Source: Allobosea sp. (GTDB taxonomy: Bacteria; Pseudomonadota; Alphaproteobacteria; Rhizobiales; Beijerinckiaceae). From it: 64,000 nucleotides of DNA. Location of the stretch: contig JAAEQB010000068.1 in the NCBI GenBank assembly GCA_024231975.1, positions 1 through 64,000 of the forward strand, given 5' to 3'. Position 1 is the first letter of the stretch. The number at the start of each line of letters is the position of its first letter. Below are positions 1-7,570 of this stretch, one piece after another. Made by a program: the position numbers and the translations under genes. A model generated the notes under the pieces. The model saw only the letters and a program-made list of their open reading frames with translations, was not told the origin of the DNA and ran no database searches.

Positions 1-315
1 GGCGGCAATGGCGGCGGCGGTCACGGCGGCAATGGCGGCGGCGGCAACGGCGGCAATGGCGGCGGCGGTAATGGCGGCAATGGCGGTGGCGGCGGCGGTA
101 ATGGCGGCGGCGGTCACGGCGGCGGTGGCGGCAACGGCGGCAATGGCGGTGGCGGCGGCGGCAATGGCGGCAATGGCGGCGGCGGTAATGGCGGCAATGG
201 CGGTGGCGGCGGCGGTAATGGCGGCGGCGGTCACGGTGGCGGTGGCGGCAACGGCGGCGGTGGCGGCGGCAATGGCGGCGGAGGCGGTGGCGGCGGCGGA
301 GGCCATGGCCGTTGA
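1..315 (+). CDS. Glycine-rich protein, C-terminal part (5' end outside window)
   Basis: Frame 1 is open from the first base to a TGA at 313-315 and encodes almost only Gly with spaced Asn and His (GGN, GGGGH and GGGGGGN blocks), ending in GGHGR. The start codon lies upstream of the window, so length and N-terminal domain are unknown. Such Gly/Asn/His tails occur on exported or surface-associated proteins, but no function can be assigned here. The reading frame was chosen because the neighbouring frame gives only Ala/Met-rich low-complexity sequence and runs on into antisense of the next gene. A perfect hairpin follows 12 bases after the stop. Confidence 0.6.
   Translation, partial: GGNGGGGHGGNGGGGNGGNGGGGNGGNGGGGGGNGGGGHGGGGGNGGNGGGGGGNGGNGGGGNGGNGGGGGGNGGGGHGGGGGNGGGGGGNGGGGGGGGGGHGR
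64..252 (+). repeat. 117-bp tandem repeat within the glycine-rich coding region
   Basis: A segment of about 70 bp starting at 64 recurs almost unchanged at 181, an offset of 117 bp or exactly 39 codons, so the repeat keeps the reading frame. The few differences are third-position changes such as GGC/GGT. This points to in-frame expansion of the Gly/Asn/His tract. Confidence 0.6.
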
Positions 316-327
316 GGGAGCCGCTCT

Positions 328-360
328 ATCCGGTCAGGCCACACGCCAGCCTGACCGGAT
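328..360 (+). terminator. Hairpin after the glycine-rich gene, possible terminator
   Basis: Perfect 12-bp inverted repeat ATCCGGTCAGGC (328-339) and GCCTGACCGGAT (349-360) with a 9-nt loop, 12 nt after the stop at 315. There is no T-run after it, so intrinsic termination is uncertain; mRNA 3' end protection is an alternative. Confidence 0.45.
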
Positions 361-418
361 CACGGGCATTCCCAAGCGGATAACGAGCATACGCAGACCA
401 GAGCGAGCACGCCCTGAC

Positions 419-444
419 ATGCCCCGGCTGACCGGCCGGGGCAT
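419..444 (-). terminator. Hairpin after the BTLCP gene, possible terminator
   Basis: Inverted repeat ATGCCCCGG (419-427) and CCGGGGCAT (436-444) lies 18 nt beyond the stop of the minus-strand peptidase gene. No T-run follows on either strand. Confidence 0.35.
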
Positions 445-462
445 TCGCGGCAAGCGGCCCGC

Positions 463-1089
463 TCAGGGCCGATACGGACGGCGGGTCGCAGCGGTCACGA
501 CGACCGTTCCGCCATCGATCGCTTCCCAGGCGCGGGGATTGGCTTGCGACATGCGGGTGAAGAACAGGTACCCCGTTTGGGTCCAGGGCAGGACGCGGGA
601 GGTCTTGTTGTCGAGAACGAGATCCCCCTCGGAGGTCGTCGCCATCAGCACCGCATGCCCCTCGCCCGCAGGCGTGCCGACGACCGCGATCAGCAGGGCC
701 GAGGACGGCCAGCCGCGCTCGATCAGCTGCTTGCGCTTCAGCAGCGCAAAATCCTCGCAATCCCCCTTCCCGTCGGTCGGGATGCTCCAGACATCCTCGC
801 GGCCATGATGCTCCCGGTCGGACACCTCCGTGATCGTGGAGTTCACCCGCGCATTGACCTCCTGCAGGTCGCGTTGGTGCTCCGGCGTCATCGGCACCTG
901 CCGCGTCGGGGCGCCGGAGCGGCGGCATTCCGCCGGGTTCTTCGCGCAGAAATCCAGGAATGCCGGCGGCGGCGATGCCGGCCCGCGGGTCCTCGCCGCG
1001 AGTTGCTGCGCCTGGGCGGAAGCCGGCAATGTTCCAGCCAGCAGCGCGACGCCGAGTGCCCATGCGGCAATGGAGGCAGGCGTCGTCAT
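463..1089 (-). CDS. Transglutaminase-like cysteine peptidase, BTLCP family, exported
   Basis: 208 aa. The bacterial transglutaminase-like cysteine proteinase family uses a Cys-His-Asp triad. The sequence shows Cys111 in GDCEDFALLKR, His145 in GEGHAVLM and Asp160 in LVLDNKT. I chose the ATG at 1089 because it starts directly with a Sec signal peptide (MTTPASIAAWALGVALLAG, then PASAQAQ). A longer in-frame start at 1227 would place 46 non-hydrophobic residues before it. Family members are often encoded near surface adhesins and type I secretion genes and may process such proteins (general knowledge). The glycine-rich protein next door, convergent to this gene, is a conceivable partner but this is inference only. 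Confidence 0.85.
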   Translation of the reverse strand: MTTPASIAAWALGVALLAGTLPASAQAQQLAARTRGPASPPPAFLDFCAKNPAECRRSGAPTRQVPMTPEHQRDLQEVNARVNSTITEVSDREHHGREDVWSIPTDGKGDCEDFALLKRKQLIERGWPSSALLIAVVGTPAGEGHAVLMATTSEGDLVLDNKTSRVLPWTQTGYLFFTRMSQANPRAWEAIDGGTVVVTAATRRPYRP

Positions 1090-1428
1090 GGTCGAAACCA
1101 CATCGTCATGGTCCGCCTTGCAGGGAGGATAGCGCAGGTACGGCAGTCGGAAGGATGGGCGCCTTTGCTTAAGAAAGAAGGCAATTCTGTGATGAGAAAT
1201 GACGGGAGATTCGCGCGGCCGAGGCAAGGCTGAAGGCGGCCCGTCAACAGCTTCTACGGCGTGCGCTATTGCGCGCGAAGTGAGAACTTTGTCTCAACCA
1301 TCTGTTTTACAGCCGAAAAATCTCCCGCTGCTGCGACTTCCCATAGGGTGTGAACGCGGGAGGAAGAGCCGTATTGCCCGCGACGCCTTTCGCACTTCAG
1401 AGTGCTGGAACGGAACAAGGTTCGACAG
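1090..1428. other. Divergent intergenic region with leader shared with the 41.5-kb copy
   Basis: No gene is visible. It must carry the promoters for the minus-strand peptidase and the plus-strand 94-aa protein. From about 1351 to 1428 it matches the leader of the second copy of the small gene (41432-41508): both have TGAACGCG followed by a GAGGAAG segment and end in CAAGGTTCGACAG just before the ATG. Confidence 0.5.
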
Positions 1429-1713
1429 ATGCCCTACACTGACCCGCTCGAACCGATGCTCGACCGCGCTGAAGAGCTGCGCCAGGAGATCGCCAATCGT
1501 CTCGTCGAGGAAGCCGGTGCCCCGCGACCGCCCTCCCTGTCGGCCGATCACCTCGCCGCCGCCGACGAAGCGATCGCCGCCTGGGCCGAGCAAGGCGAGG
1601 AAGAGCAGGACCAGCGGGCGTTCCGGCCGATCGGGCCAATGCAGCAATTGCTGGCCGAGCACCAGGAGATGATCGAGCGCATCGCCGAGTTGCAGGACAG
1701 GCGCCTCTCCTGA
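1429..1713 (+). CDS. Small acidic conserved protein, intact copy (94 aa)
   Basis: 94 aa, MPYTDPLEPMLDRAEEL to the end ELQDRRLS. Function unknown. It is very rich in Glu, Asp, Ala and Gln and predicted largely helical, with EQGEEEQDQRAF in the middle and a heptad-like C-terminal helix (QQLLAEHQEMIERIAELQ). The ATG at 1429 is preferred over 1402 because AAGG lies 8 nt upstream and because the second copy at 41509 conserves exactly this start, its ribosome site and the following residues. No signal peptide or membrane segment is visible. The copy at 41.5 kb carries a frameshift, which makes this the functional one. Confidence 0.75.
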   Translation: MPYTDPLEPMLDRAEELRQEIANRLVEEAGAPRPPSLSADHLAAADEAIAAWAEQGEEEQDQRAFRPIGPMQQLLAEHQEMIERIAELQDRRLS

Positions 1714-1801
1714 CAGCCCGGCAGGGATCATGACGTCGCATGTTGCAGCTCCCCCGCCGAAATGCGACTCTGACGGAGAGGTTGCGAGCTGGGGTCGCGC
1801 C

Positions 1802-3535
1802 ATGCGGTTCGGCAGTGTGCGGACGGAACTGTGGCGCCGCCGGAGGGGCTGTAACCGGCTACTCCTGCTTGCCCTCGGATTGCTGCTCGCGGCCTCGCCC
1901 GCCCTCGCGCAGCAGGAGCGCCGCGTCGCCCTGATCGTCGGCGTCGGCGGCTATCGCAACGTGCCGGCGCTCGCCAACCCGCCGAACGACGCCCGCGACC
2001 TCGGCGCGGTGCTCGAGCGCCTCGGCTTCGAGACGGAAACGCTGGTCGACCCCGACCGGCTGGCGCTGGAAGCCGGTGTCAGGCGGCTCGGCCAGCGCGC
2101 CCGCGGCGCCGACGCGGCGTTCTTCTTCTTCGCCGGCCACGGGCTGGAAGCCTCCGGACGCAACTGGCTCCTGCCTGCGCCCGCGGACATCCGCAGCGAT
2201 CGCGACCTGCGCTTCGAGGCGCTCGATCTCGACAGCGTGCTCGAACAGCTCGACGGCGCCGCGCGGCTCTCGATCCTCGTGCTCGACGCCTGCCGCGACA
2301 ATCCGTTCCGCAAGCGCCTGCAGGCCTCAGGCCGCGGCGCCCCGGCGGCATCTGGGCTTGGCCAAACGAGCGCGACGGTCGGGACATTGGTCGCCTTCGC
2401 GACAGCGCCCGGCACGGTCGCCGACGACGGCCGCGGCCGCAACAGCCCGTTCACCACCGCGCTGCTGAAGCGCATCGAGACGCCGGGGCTGGAGATCCGC
2501 CAGCTGATGGCCGAGATCAGGCGCGAGGTCCGCGAGGCGACGCAGGGGCGTCAGGTGCCCTGGGAGAACTCGGCTCTGGAGGGCAGCTTCTATTTCCGCG
2601 CCGCAGCCGCCTCCGCGCCGCCTCCCACGGCAGCCACTCCTCCTGCCGCCGCAGCGGCGGCCGGCGCCCCTGCCCCGGGCACCGCGGCAGCCGGCGCCGA
2701 GACGGTCTTCTGGGAAAGCGTGCGCGGCAGCCGCAACCCAGCCGATCTGCGTGCCTATCTGGCGCGCTTCCCGAGCGGCGTCTTCGCCTCGCTGGCGCGC
2801 AACCGGCTGGAAGAGCTGGAGCGCAATCGCTCGCCCGAGCTGCGCCGTCCCGACTCGAACAGCGCGACGGCGCCCGATCCGGCGACGCCGGAAGGGCGGG
2901 AGGCGCTGCTGCTCAGCGTGCTGGGCCTGGACCATCCGGTCCCCCGCGGACGGTTCGAAGCACAAGGGCGCGTCTTTCAGGCTTATCAGGAGAGCAAACA
3001 GCACCGCGCCATCGCCGTGTCACCGAAGCAGCAGCGAAGTTTTCGTGTCTCCGACAGCCCCTCGGCCGCGGCCGCCGAGGAGCTGGTCCTCGAGCGCTGC
3101 CAGCTTCGCAATGACGAGCCCTGCATCCTGTTCGCCGTGAACGAGACCATCCGCATGCCCCAGTCCGGCGGCGAGTGGCCACGCCGGGACATGGAGCGGT
3201 TGCACTATCAGGGCCCCTATCGCCCCGAGAAGGTGCCGGCGATCACGCTGGAACGACGCAAGGAAGCGGACATCGCGGGCTATGCGCTGGCGCGCGAACC
3301 GAAGGCGATGGCGATCCATCCGCTCGGCCGCATCTTCGTCAAGACCGGGGCGAGCAGCGCCTTTGCGGCCGAGAGCGAGGCCTTGAAAGTCTGCAACGAG
3401 GACCCGGCCCGCGACGGGGCGACCGGCTCCTGCCTCCTCTACGCCGCCGGCAACACCGTGGTGCTGCCCGGCCACCACACCGCGCCGCTCGCCGCCGCCC
3501 CGGCACAACTGCCGACGCCAGCGAGCGGCCGCTGA
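1802..3535 (+). CDS. Exported caspase-like (peptidase C14) protein with two C-terminal repeats
   Basis: 577 aa from the ATG at 1802; an upstream ATG at 1730 in the same frame is also possible. A signal peptide (RNRRG-like basic start, then LLLLALGLLLAASPALAQQ) is followed by a metacaspase/caspase fold with His113 in FFAGHGLEAS and Cys164 in VLDACRDNPF, so both catalytic residues are present. After an Ala/Pro-rich linker comes the short motif VFWESVRG...YLARFPSGVFASLARNRL, which often follows caspase domains in alphaproteobacteria. The last ~180 residues contain two related units ending in CILFAVNETIRMP and CLLYAAGNTVVLP. These proteases normally prefer basic P1 residues; the substrate is unknown. 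Periplasmic location is inferred from the signal peptide. Confidence 0.85.
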   Translation: MRFGSVRTELWRRRRGCNRLLLLALGLLLAASPALAQQERRVALIVGVGGYRNVPALANPPNDARDLGAVLERLGFETETLVDPDRLALEAGVRRLGQRARGADAAFFFFAGHGLEASGRNWLLPAPADIRSDRDLRFEALDLDSVLEQLDGAARLSILVLDACRDNPFRKRLQASGRGAPAASGLGQTSATVGTLVAFATAPGTVADDGRGRNSPFTTALLKRIETPGLEIRQLMAEIRREVREATQGRQVPWENSALEGSFYFRAAAASAPPPTAATPPAAAAAAGAPAPGTAAAGAETVFWESVRGSRNPADLRAYLARFPSGVFASLARNRLEELERNRSPELRRPDSNSATAPDPATPEGREALLLSVLGLDHPVPRGRFEAQGRVFQAYQESKQHRAIAVSPKQQRSFRVSDSPSAAAAEELVLERCQLRNDEPCILFAVNETIRMPQSGGEWPRRDMERLHYQGPYRPEKVPAITLERRKEADIAGYALAREPKAMAIHPLGRIFVKTGASSAFAAESEALKVCNEDPARDGATGSCLLYAAGNTVVLPGHHTAPLAAAPAQLPTPASGR

Positions 3536-3543
3536 GGCTTGAC

Positions 3544-3648
3544 TAGAGCAGTTCCGCGTTTCTCCGAACCGACGAACTGCTCCAGGCCCTTGTTTTATCG
3601 CATTTTCTTCACGCGAACCGGTGTCCCCTTCGCGCGAAAATGCTCTAG
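3544..3648. repeat. Palindromic intergenic repeat (REP-like), family A
   Basis: About 105 bp bounded by TAGAGCA (3544-3550) and TGCTCTA (3641-3647). It contains two stem-loops: GAGCAGTTC (3546-3554) with GAACTGCTC (3574-3582), and GCATTTTC (3600-3607) with GAAAATGC (3636-3643). It sits between the convergent ends of the caspase-like gene and hyuB and may serve as a bidirectional transcript end. Related TTAGAGC/GCTCTAA ends occur in the element at 44999-45053. Confidence 0.7.
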
Positions 3649-3703
3649 GTGTCATGCGTCCCGTCCATGAACCGGCGCTCTCGGCCCGCCAAACGACCTG
3701 ATG

Positions 3704-5440
3704 TCACTGCGATACCAGCGAGGTGGCCGCCCGCGCCTGCGACGTCCCGTCGATGTCGATGTCCCGGCCATCCTCGCTCAGCACGACCTTGTAGATGCCT
3801 TGCGCCGCGCGAGCCGAAACCAGGCCTTGCCGCACGTCGCGCAGCACGGCCTCGGGAGCCCGCGCCGCCGGATCGCCGAAGCCGCCGGCTCCCGCGGTGC
3901 GCATGCTGAGCACGTCGCCCTTGCGCAGCGGATAGGTGCCCTTGGAATGCAGACTGCGCTCGCCGGACCCGCCCGGATTGAGGATCGTCGCGGCGCGCGA
4001 CCCCGGCAGCCCGCCTTCCAGCCCGTAGGGCGCGTTGACATAGCGATCGCCGAGATTGGTGACGAGACCGACATCCGCCAGCAGCCTGACATCCTTGCGC
4101 ACGGCCATGCCGCCCCGGAAGCGGCCGGCGCCGGCGGTGTCGGGGATCAGCTCCATCCGCTCGACGAAGACGGGAGCGTTCATCTCCTGGACCTCGACCG
4201 GTGTGTTGGTGCCGTTGGTCGGCGAGGTCGTGGCCTCCTGCCCGTCGCGATGGCGATGGGCGCCAACACCGCCGATCGCGGTCATCCAGGCGAGGAAGGG
4301 CTTGCCCGTATGGGGGCTGAGCGTGCCGCTGACCTTCGGATTGCAGAAGCCGGAGCTGGCGGCGATGACGCGATCCGGCACGATCTGGGCGAGCGCGCCC
4401 ATCACCACCTCGTAGATGCGGTTGGCATTGACGGCGCGCGCGCCGCTCGCCGCACCCGGATTGGGGTTGACGTAGCTGCCCTTGGGCGCCCGAATCTCGA
4501 TGCAGCTGATGATGCCGAAATTCTGCGGCGAGCGCGGCAGCGTCACCGCCTTGATCGCGGCGATGCAATAGGACCGCGTATACTGCATGTAGGCGTTGAT
4601 GCCCGCCGGCCGCTGCGGCCCGGTGCCCTCCCAGTCGCAGATGACGCGGCCGTCCTCGACGGTGAGCGCAAGCTTGAACGGCACCGGTTCGGTGTCAGGC
4701 CCGACATCGTCGAGTACGTCCTCGAAATGATAGGTGCCCTTCGGCAGCTCGGCGATCGCCTCGACCATGGCGCCGCGGCTACGCGCCACGATCTCGCGCA
4801 TGCAGGCGGCGAGCTGATCGGGCCCATATTGCCTGGCGAGCCCCTGCATGCGGGCGACCCCGGTCATGTTGGCGGCATACTGGGCGTGCAGATCGCCGAG
4901 CACATCCTTGATCCGGACATTGCCCTCGATGATCCGCAGGATCTCCTTGATCGGCTCGCCTGCCTTGTAGAGCAGCACCGGCATCAGCTTGATGCCTTCC
5001 TGGCAGGTCTCGCTGACGCCGACGACCTCTTCGCTGCCGGGCGCACTGCCGCCGACATCGATATGGTGGGCGATGTTGACGGTGTAGCCGATCAGTGTCC
5101 CGTCATGGAAGACCGGCGTCACCATGAAGATGTCGGGCAGATGGCCCGAGCCGATGGTCGGGTCGTTGCAGATCACCGCGTCGCCCGGCCCGAGCGAGCC
5201 CTTCGGGTAATAATCGAGCATCTGGCGCACGGTGAACGCCATCGAGCCGAGATGGCCGGGGCTGTAGTCACCCTGGGCGATCATGTCGCCCTCGGCGTCG
5301 AAGACGCCGGTGGAGAAGTCGGAGCCTTCGCGCACCGTCATCGAATAGGCGGTGCGCAGCAAGGTGCTGCCCATCTCGGCGGCGGTGGAGAGAAGGCCGC
5401 CCCACACCACCGAGAAGGTGACCGGATCAATCGTGCTCAT
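3704..5440 (-). CDS. hyuB: Hydantoinase B / 5-oxoprolinase-type subunit (first pair)
   Basis: 578 aa, the usual size for the HyuB family. It forms the second subunit of ATP-dependent amide-ring hydrolases (N-methylhydantoinase, 5-oxoprolinase, acetone carboxylase superfamily). Family features seen are the N-terminal SVVWGGLLSTAAEMGSTLLR, the conserved GDYSPGHLGSM, the NDPTIGSGHLPDI segment and the HHIDVGGSAPGS metal-site-like motif. The ATG at 5440 follows the hyuA stop by only 9 nt, so the two are co-transcribed and probably translated together. The operon reads livK, livHM, livGF, hyuA, hyuB, which suggests that the compound hydrolysed is imported by the Liv-type transporter. Ring substrate is not predictable. 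Confidence 0.88.
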   Translation of the reverse strand: MSTIDPVTFSVVWGGLLSTAAEMGSTLLRTAYSMTVREGSDFSTGVFDAEGDMIAQGDYSPGHLGSMAFTVRQMLDYYPKGSLGPGDAVICNDPTIGSGHLPDIFMVTPVFHDGTLIGYTVNIAHHIDVGGSAPGSEEVVGVSETCQEGIKLMPVLLYKAGEPIKEILRIIEGNVRIKDVLGDLHAQYAANMTGVARMQGLARQYGPDQLAACMREIVARSRGAMVEAIAELPKGTYHFEDVLDDVGPDTEPVPFKLALTVEDGRVICDWEGTGPQRPAGINAYMQYTRSYCIAAIKAVTLPRSPQNFGIISCIEIRAPKGSYVNPNPGAASGARAVNANRIYEVVMGALAQIVPDRVIAASSGFCNPKVSGTLSPHTGKPFLAWMTAIGGVGAHRHRDGQEATTSPTNGTNTPVEVQEMNAPVFVERMELIPDTAGAGRFRGGMAVRKDVRLLADVGLVTNLGDRYVNAPYGLEGGLPGSRAATILNPGGSGERSLHSKGTYPLRKGDVLSMRTAGAGGFGDPAARAPEAVLRDVRQGLVSARAAQGIYKVVLSEDGRDIDIDGTSQARAATSLVSQ

Positions 5441-5449
5441 GGCGTGTCC

Positions 5450-7531
5450 TCAGGAGAGCGTGGTGACGAGGTTGCCGTGGGAATCGACCGTGCTTTCGCT
5501 GCCGGGCGGCAGGACGATGGTCGACTCGCGTTCCTCGACGATGGCGGGCCCGGCGATGACGTCGCCGGCGCTCAAGCGATAGCGGTCGTAGACCGGGCAA
5601 AGCCCGAAGCCGTCGGTCTCGGGGAACCAGACCTGGCGCTGACCGCGCCTGGCGCGTTCGACCCCGCCGCGCAGCGCCGGCAGCGTGTCCATCGCCAGTG
5701 TCTTGCCGGTGGCGATGGCGCGCAGGCGCCAATGCACCGCGACGATCGTCCAGCCTGGATCGAAGGTGCGGTCGCCATAGGCCCTCGCATAGGCGTCGTG
5801 GAAAGCCTGGCGCAGCACCGAGAGATCGGCAGCGTCATAGGGATAGACCGGCAGGTCGACCGCGATCTCAAAGCCCTGCCCGGCGAAACGCATGTCGCAG
5901 CTCGCCGAGAAGCTCTGCCGCTCGCGCGGGACCCCGGCCTCGTCGAGCTGGCGGCGCGCCTGCGACTCCAGATCGGCATAGAGCGCGTTGATCTCGGCGA
6001 TCGCCTCGCTCTGCAGGTTCATCACCTGGGTGCGGGCAAGGTCGAGCGAGGTCTCGGCCATCAGCAGCCCGACGGCGGATTCGACGCCGGCCGCCCGCGG
6101 GAACACCACCCTGGGGCAGCCGAGCATGCGCGCCAGGCGCGTGCCGTGCACCGGCCCGGCGCCGCCGAAGGGCACGAGCGCGAACAGGCGCGGATCCTTG
6201 CCGCAATTGATCGTCACGGCGCGCGCAGCCTGCGCCATCTGCGCGGTGACGATCTCGTGGATGCCCCAGGCCGCCTGCATCACGTCGATGCCGAGCGGAA
6301 CGGCGACCTCGCTTTCGATCACCGTCAGCGCCGCCTCGGAATCGAGCTTCATCTCGCCGCCGAGGAAATAGTCGGGGTTGAGATAGCCGAGCACCAGATC
6401 GGCGTCGGTTACGGTCGGCTTGCTGCCGCCGCGGCCATAGCAGGCGGGGCCCGGCACCGAACTCGCGCTCTCGGGCCCGACCGCGATCGCACCGAGCGCG
6501 ACCTTGGCGATGCTGCCGCCGCCCGAGCCGATCTCGATCAGGTCGACGGCCGGAATGCTGACCGGCAGACCGCTACCCTTCTTGAGATGGGTCATGTCGA
6601 CCTCGAACTGGCTGGTCAGCAGCGGCTTGCCGTTCTCGACCAGGCAGAGCTTGGCGGTGGTGCCGCCCATGTCGAAGGAGATCAGGTTGTCGGTACCGGC
6701 AGCTGGGGCGAAGCGCGCCGCCGTCAGCACGCCGGCGGCCGGGCCGCTCTCGATGATGCGGATCGGGAAGCGCTTCACCGTCTCGGCCGTGGCGACGCCG
6801 CCATTCGACTGCATGATCAGCATCGGTGCCCGCGTCCCGAGCGCCCGCAATTGCCGGTCGAGCCGCTCCACATAGGTCGCGACGCCCGGCATGACGTAAG
6901 CGTTCATCACGGTGGTGCTGGTGCGCTCGAACTCGCGATAAAGCGGCGAGACCTCGCTGGAGATCGAGACCATCAGATCGGGCGCTTCCTCGCGCAGGAT
7001 CTCGGCGACGCGCCGCTCATGGGCGGGATTGGCGTAGGCGTGCAGGAAGCAGATCGCGACCGCGACCACGCCCTGCCCCGCCAGCTCGCGGGCGATGGCG
7101 CGCGCCCCGGCCTCGTCGAGCGCGGTCTCGACCTCGCCGGTCCAGAGCATACGCTCGGCGACCTCGAAGACGAAATCGCGCGGCACCAATGGCGCCGGCC
7201 GGCCGGCCATGTTGTCGTAGAGCTCGTAGCGCTTCTGCCGGCCGATCAGGATGACGTCGCGGAAGCCCTTGGTGGTGATCAGCGCGGTCGGCGGCCCCTT
7301 GCGCTGGATCACGGTGTTGGTCGCGATCGTGGTGGCGTGGACGACCTCCTCGATCTCGCCCATCTGCCGGCCGCTTTGGGCCATGCGGGCCTTCAGCCCC
7401 TCGATCACGGCCTCGGCCGGATCGGCCGGGGTGCTCAGCACCTTGCCGATCTCGAACTGGCCGGTCTCGGGATCGAGAACCGCGAAATCTGTGAAAGTGC
7501 CGCCGATATCGACGCCTACGCGCAAGCCCAT
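5450..7531 (-). CDS. hyuA: Hydantoinase A / 5-oxoprolinase-type subunit (first pair)
   Basis: 693 aa. The ATP-binding subunit of the HyuAB family, with an actin/hexokinase-like fold. N-terminal phosphate motif VGVDIGGTFTDFAVLD and second phosphate motif ISFDMGGTTAKLCL are intact, and VPFGGAGPVH near residue 420 is typical. Domain order is Hydant_A_N, Hydantoinase_A, then a C-terminal domain. Start ATG at 7531 has AGGAG 9 nt upstream. It lies 39 nt downstream of the fused Liv ATPase gene and just upstream of hyuB. The paralogue at 18664 has the same architecture but is associated with a different transporter class, so the two pairs probably act on different compounds. Confidence 0.88.
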   Translation of the reverse strand: MGLRVGVDIGGTFTDFAVLDPETGQFEIGKVLSTPADPAEAVIEGLKARMAQSGRQMGEIEEVVHATTIATNTVIQRKGPPTALITTKGFRDVILIGRQKRYELYDNMAGRPAPLVPRDFVFEVAERMLWTGEVETALDEAGARAIARELAGQGVVAVAICFLHAYANPAHERRVAEILREEAPDLMVSISSEVSPLYREFERTSTTVMNAYVMPGVATYVERLDRQLRALGTRAPMLIMQSNGGVATAETVKRFPIRIIESGPAAGVLTAARFAPAAGTDNLISFDMGGTTAKLCLVENGKPLLTSQFEVDMTHLKKGSGLPVSIPAVDLIEIGSGGGSIAKVALGAIAVGPESASSVPGPACYGRGGSKPTVTDADLVLGYLNPDYFLGGEMKLDSEAALTVIESEVAVPLGIDVMQAAWGIHEIVTAQMAQAARAVTINCGKDPRLFALVPFGGAGPVHGTRLARMLGCPRVVFPRAAGVESAVGLLMAETSLDLARTQVMNLQSEAIAEINALYADLESQARRQLDEAGVPRERQSFSASCDMRFAGQGFEIAVDLPVYPYDAADLSVLRQAFHDAYARAYGDRTFDPGWTIVAVHWRLRAIATGKTLAMDTLPALRGGVERARRGQRQVWFPETDGFGLCPVYDRYRLSAGDVIAGPAIVEERESTIVLPPGSESTVDSHGNLVTTLS

Positions 7532-7570
7532 CGTGACGAACTCCTGAGGTGGATCGGCTTCCGTGCCGGA

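Noticed and set aside
1..312. Possible CRISPR array or VNTR locus
   Set aside because: The repeat is GGC-rich coding sequence in frame, without regular spacers.
8..808. Long Ala/Met-rich open frame on the plus strand
   Set aside because: It is the shifted reading of the glycine-rich frame followed by antisense of the peptidase gene; no family resemblance.
1294..1803. Minus-strand frame over the 94-aa gene
   Set aside because: The plus-strand frame is conserved with its ribosome site in the second copy, while this one is broken there.
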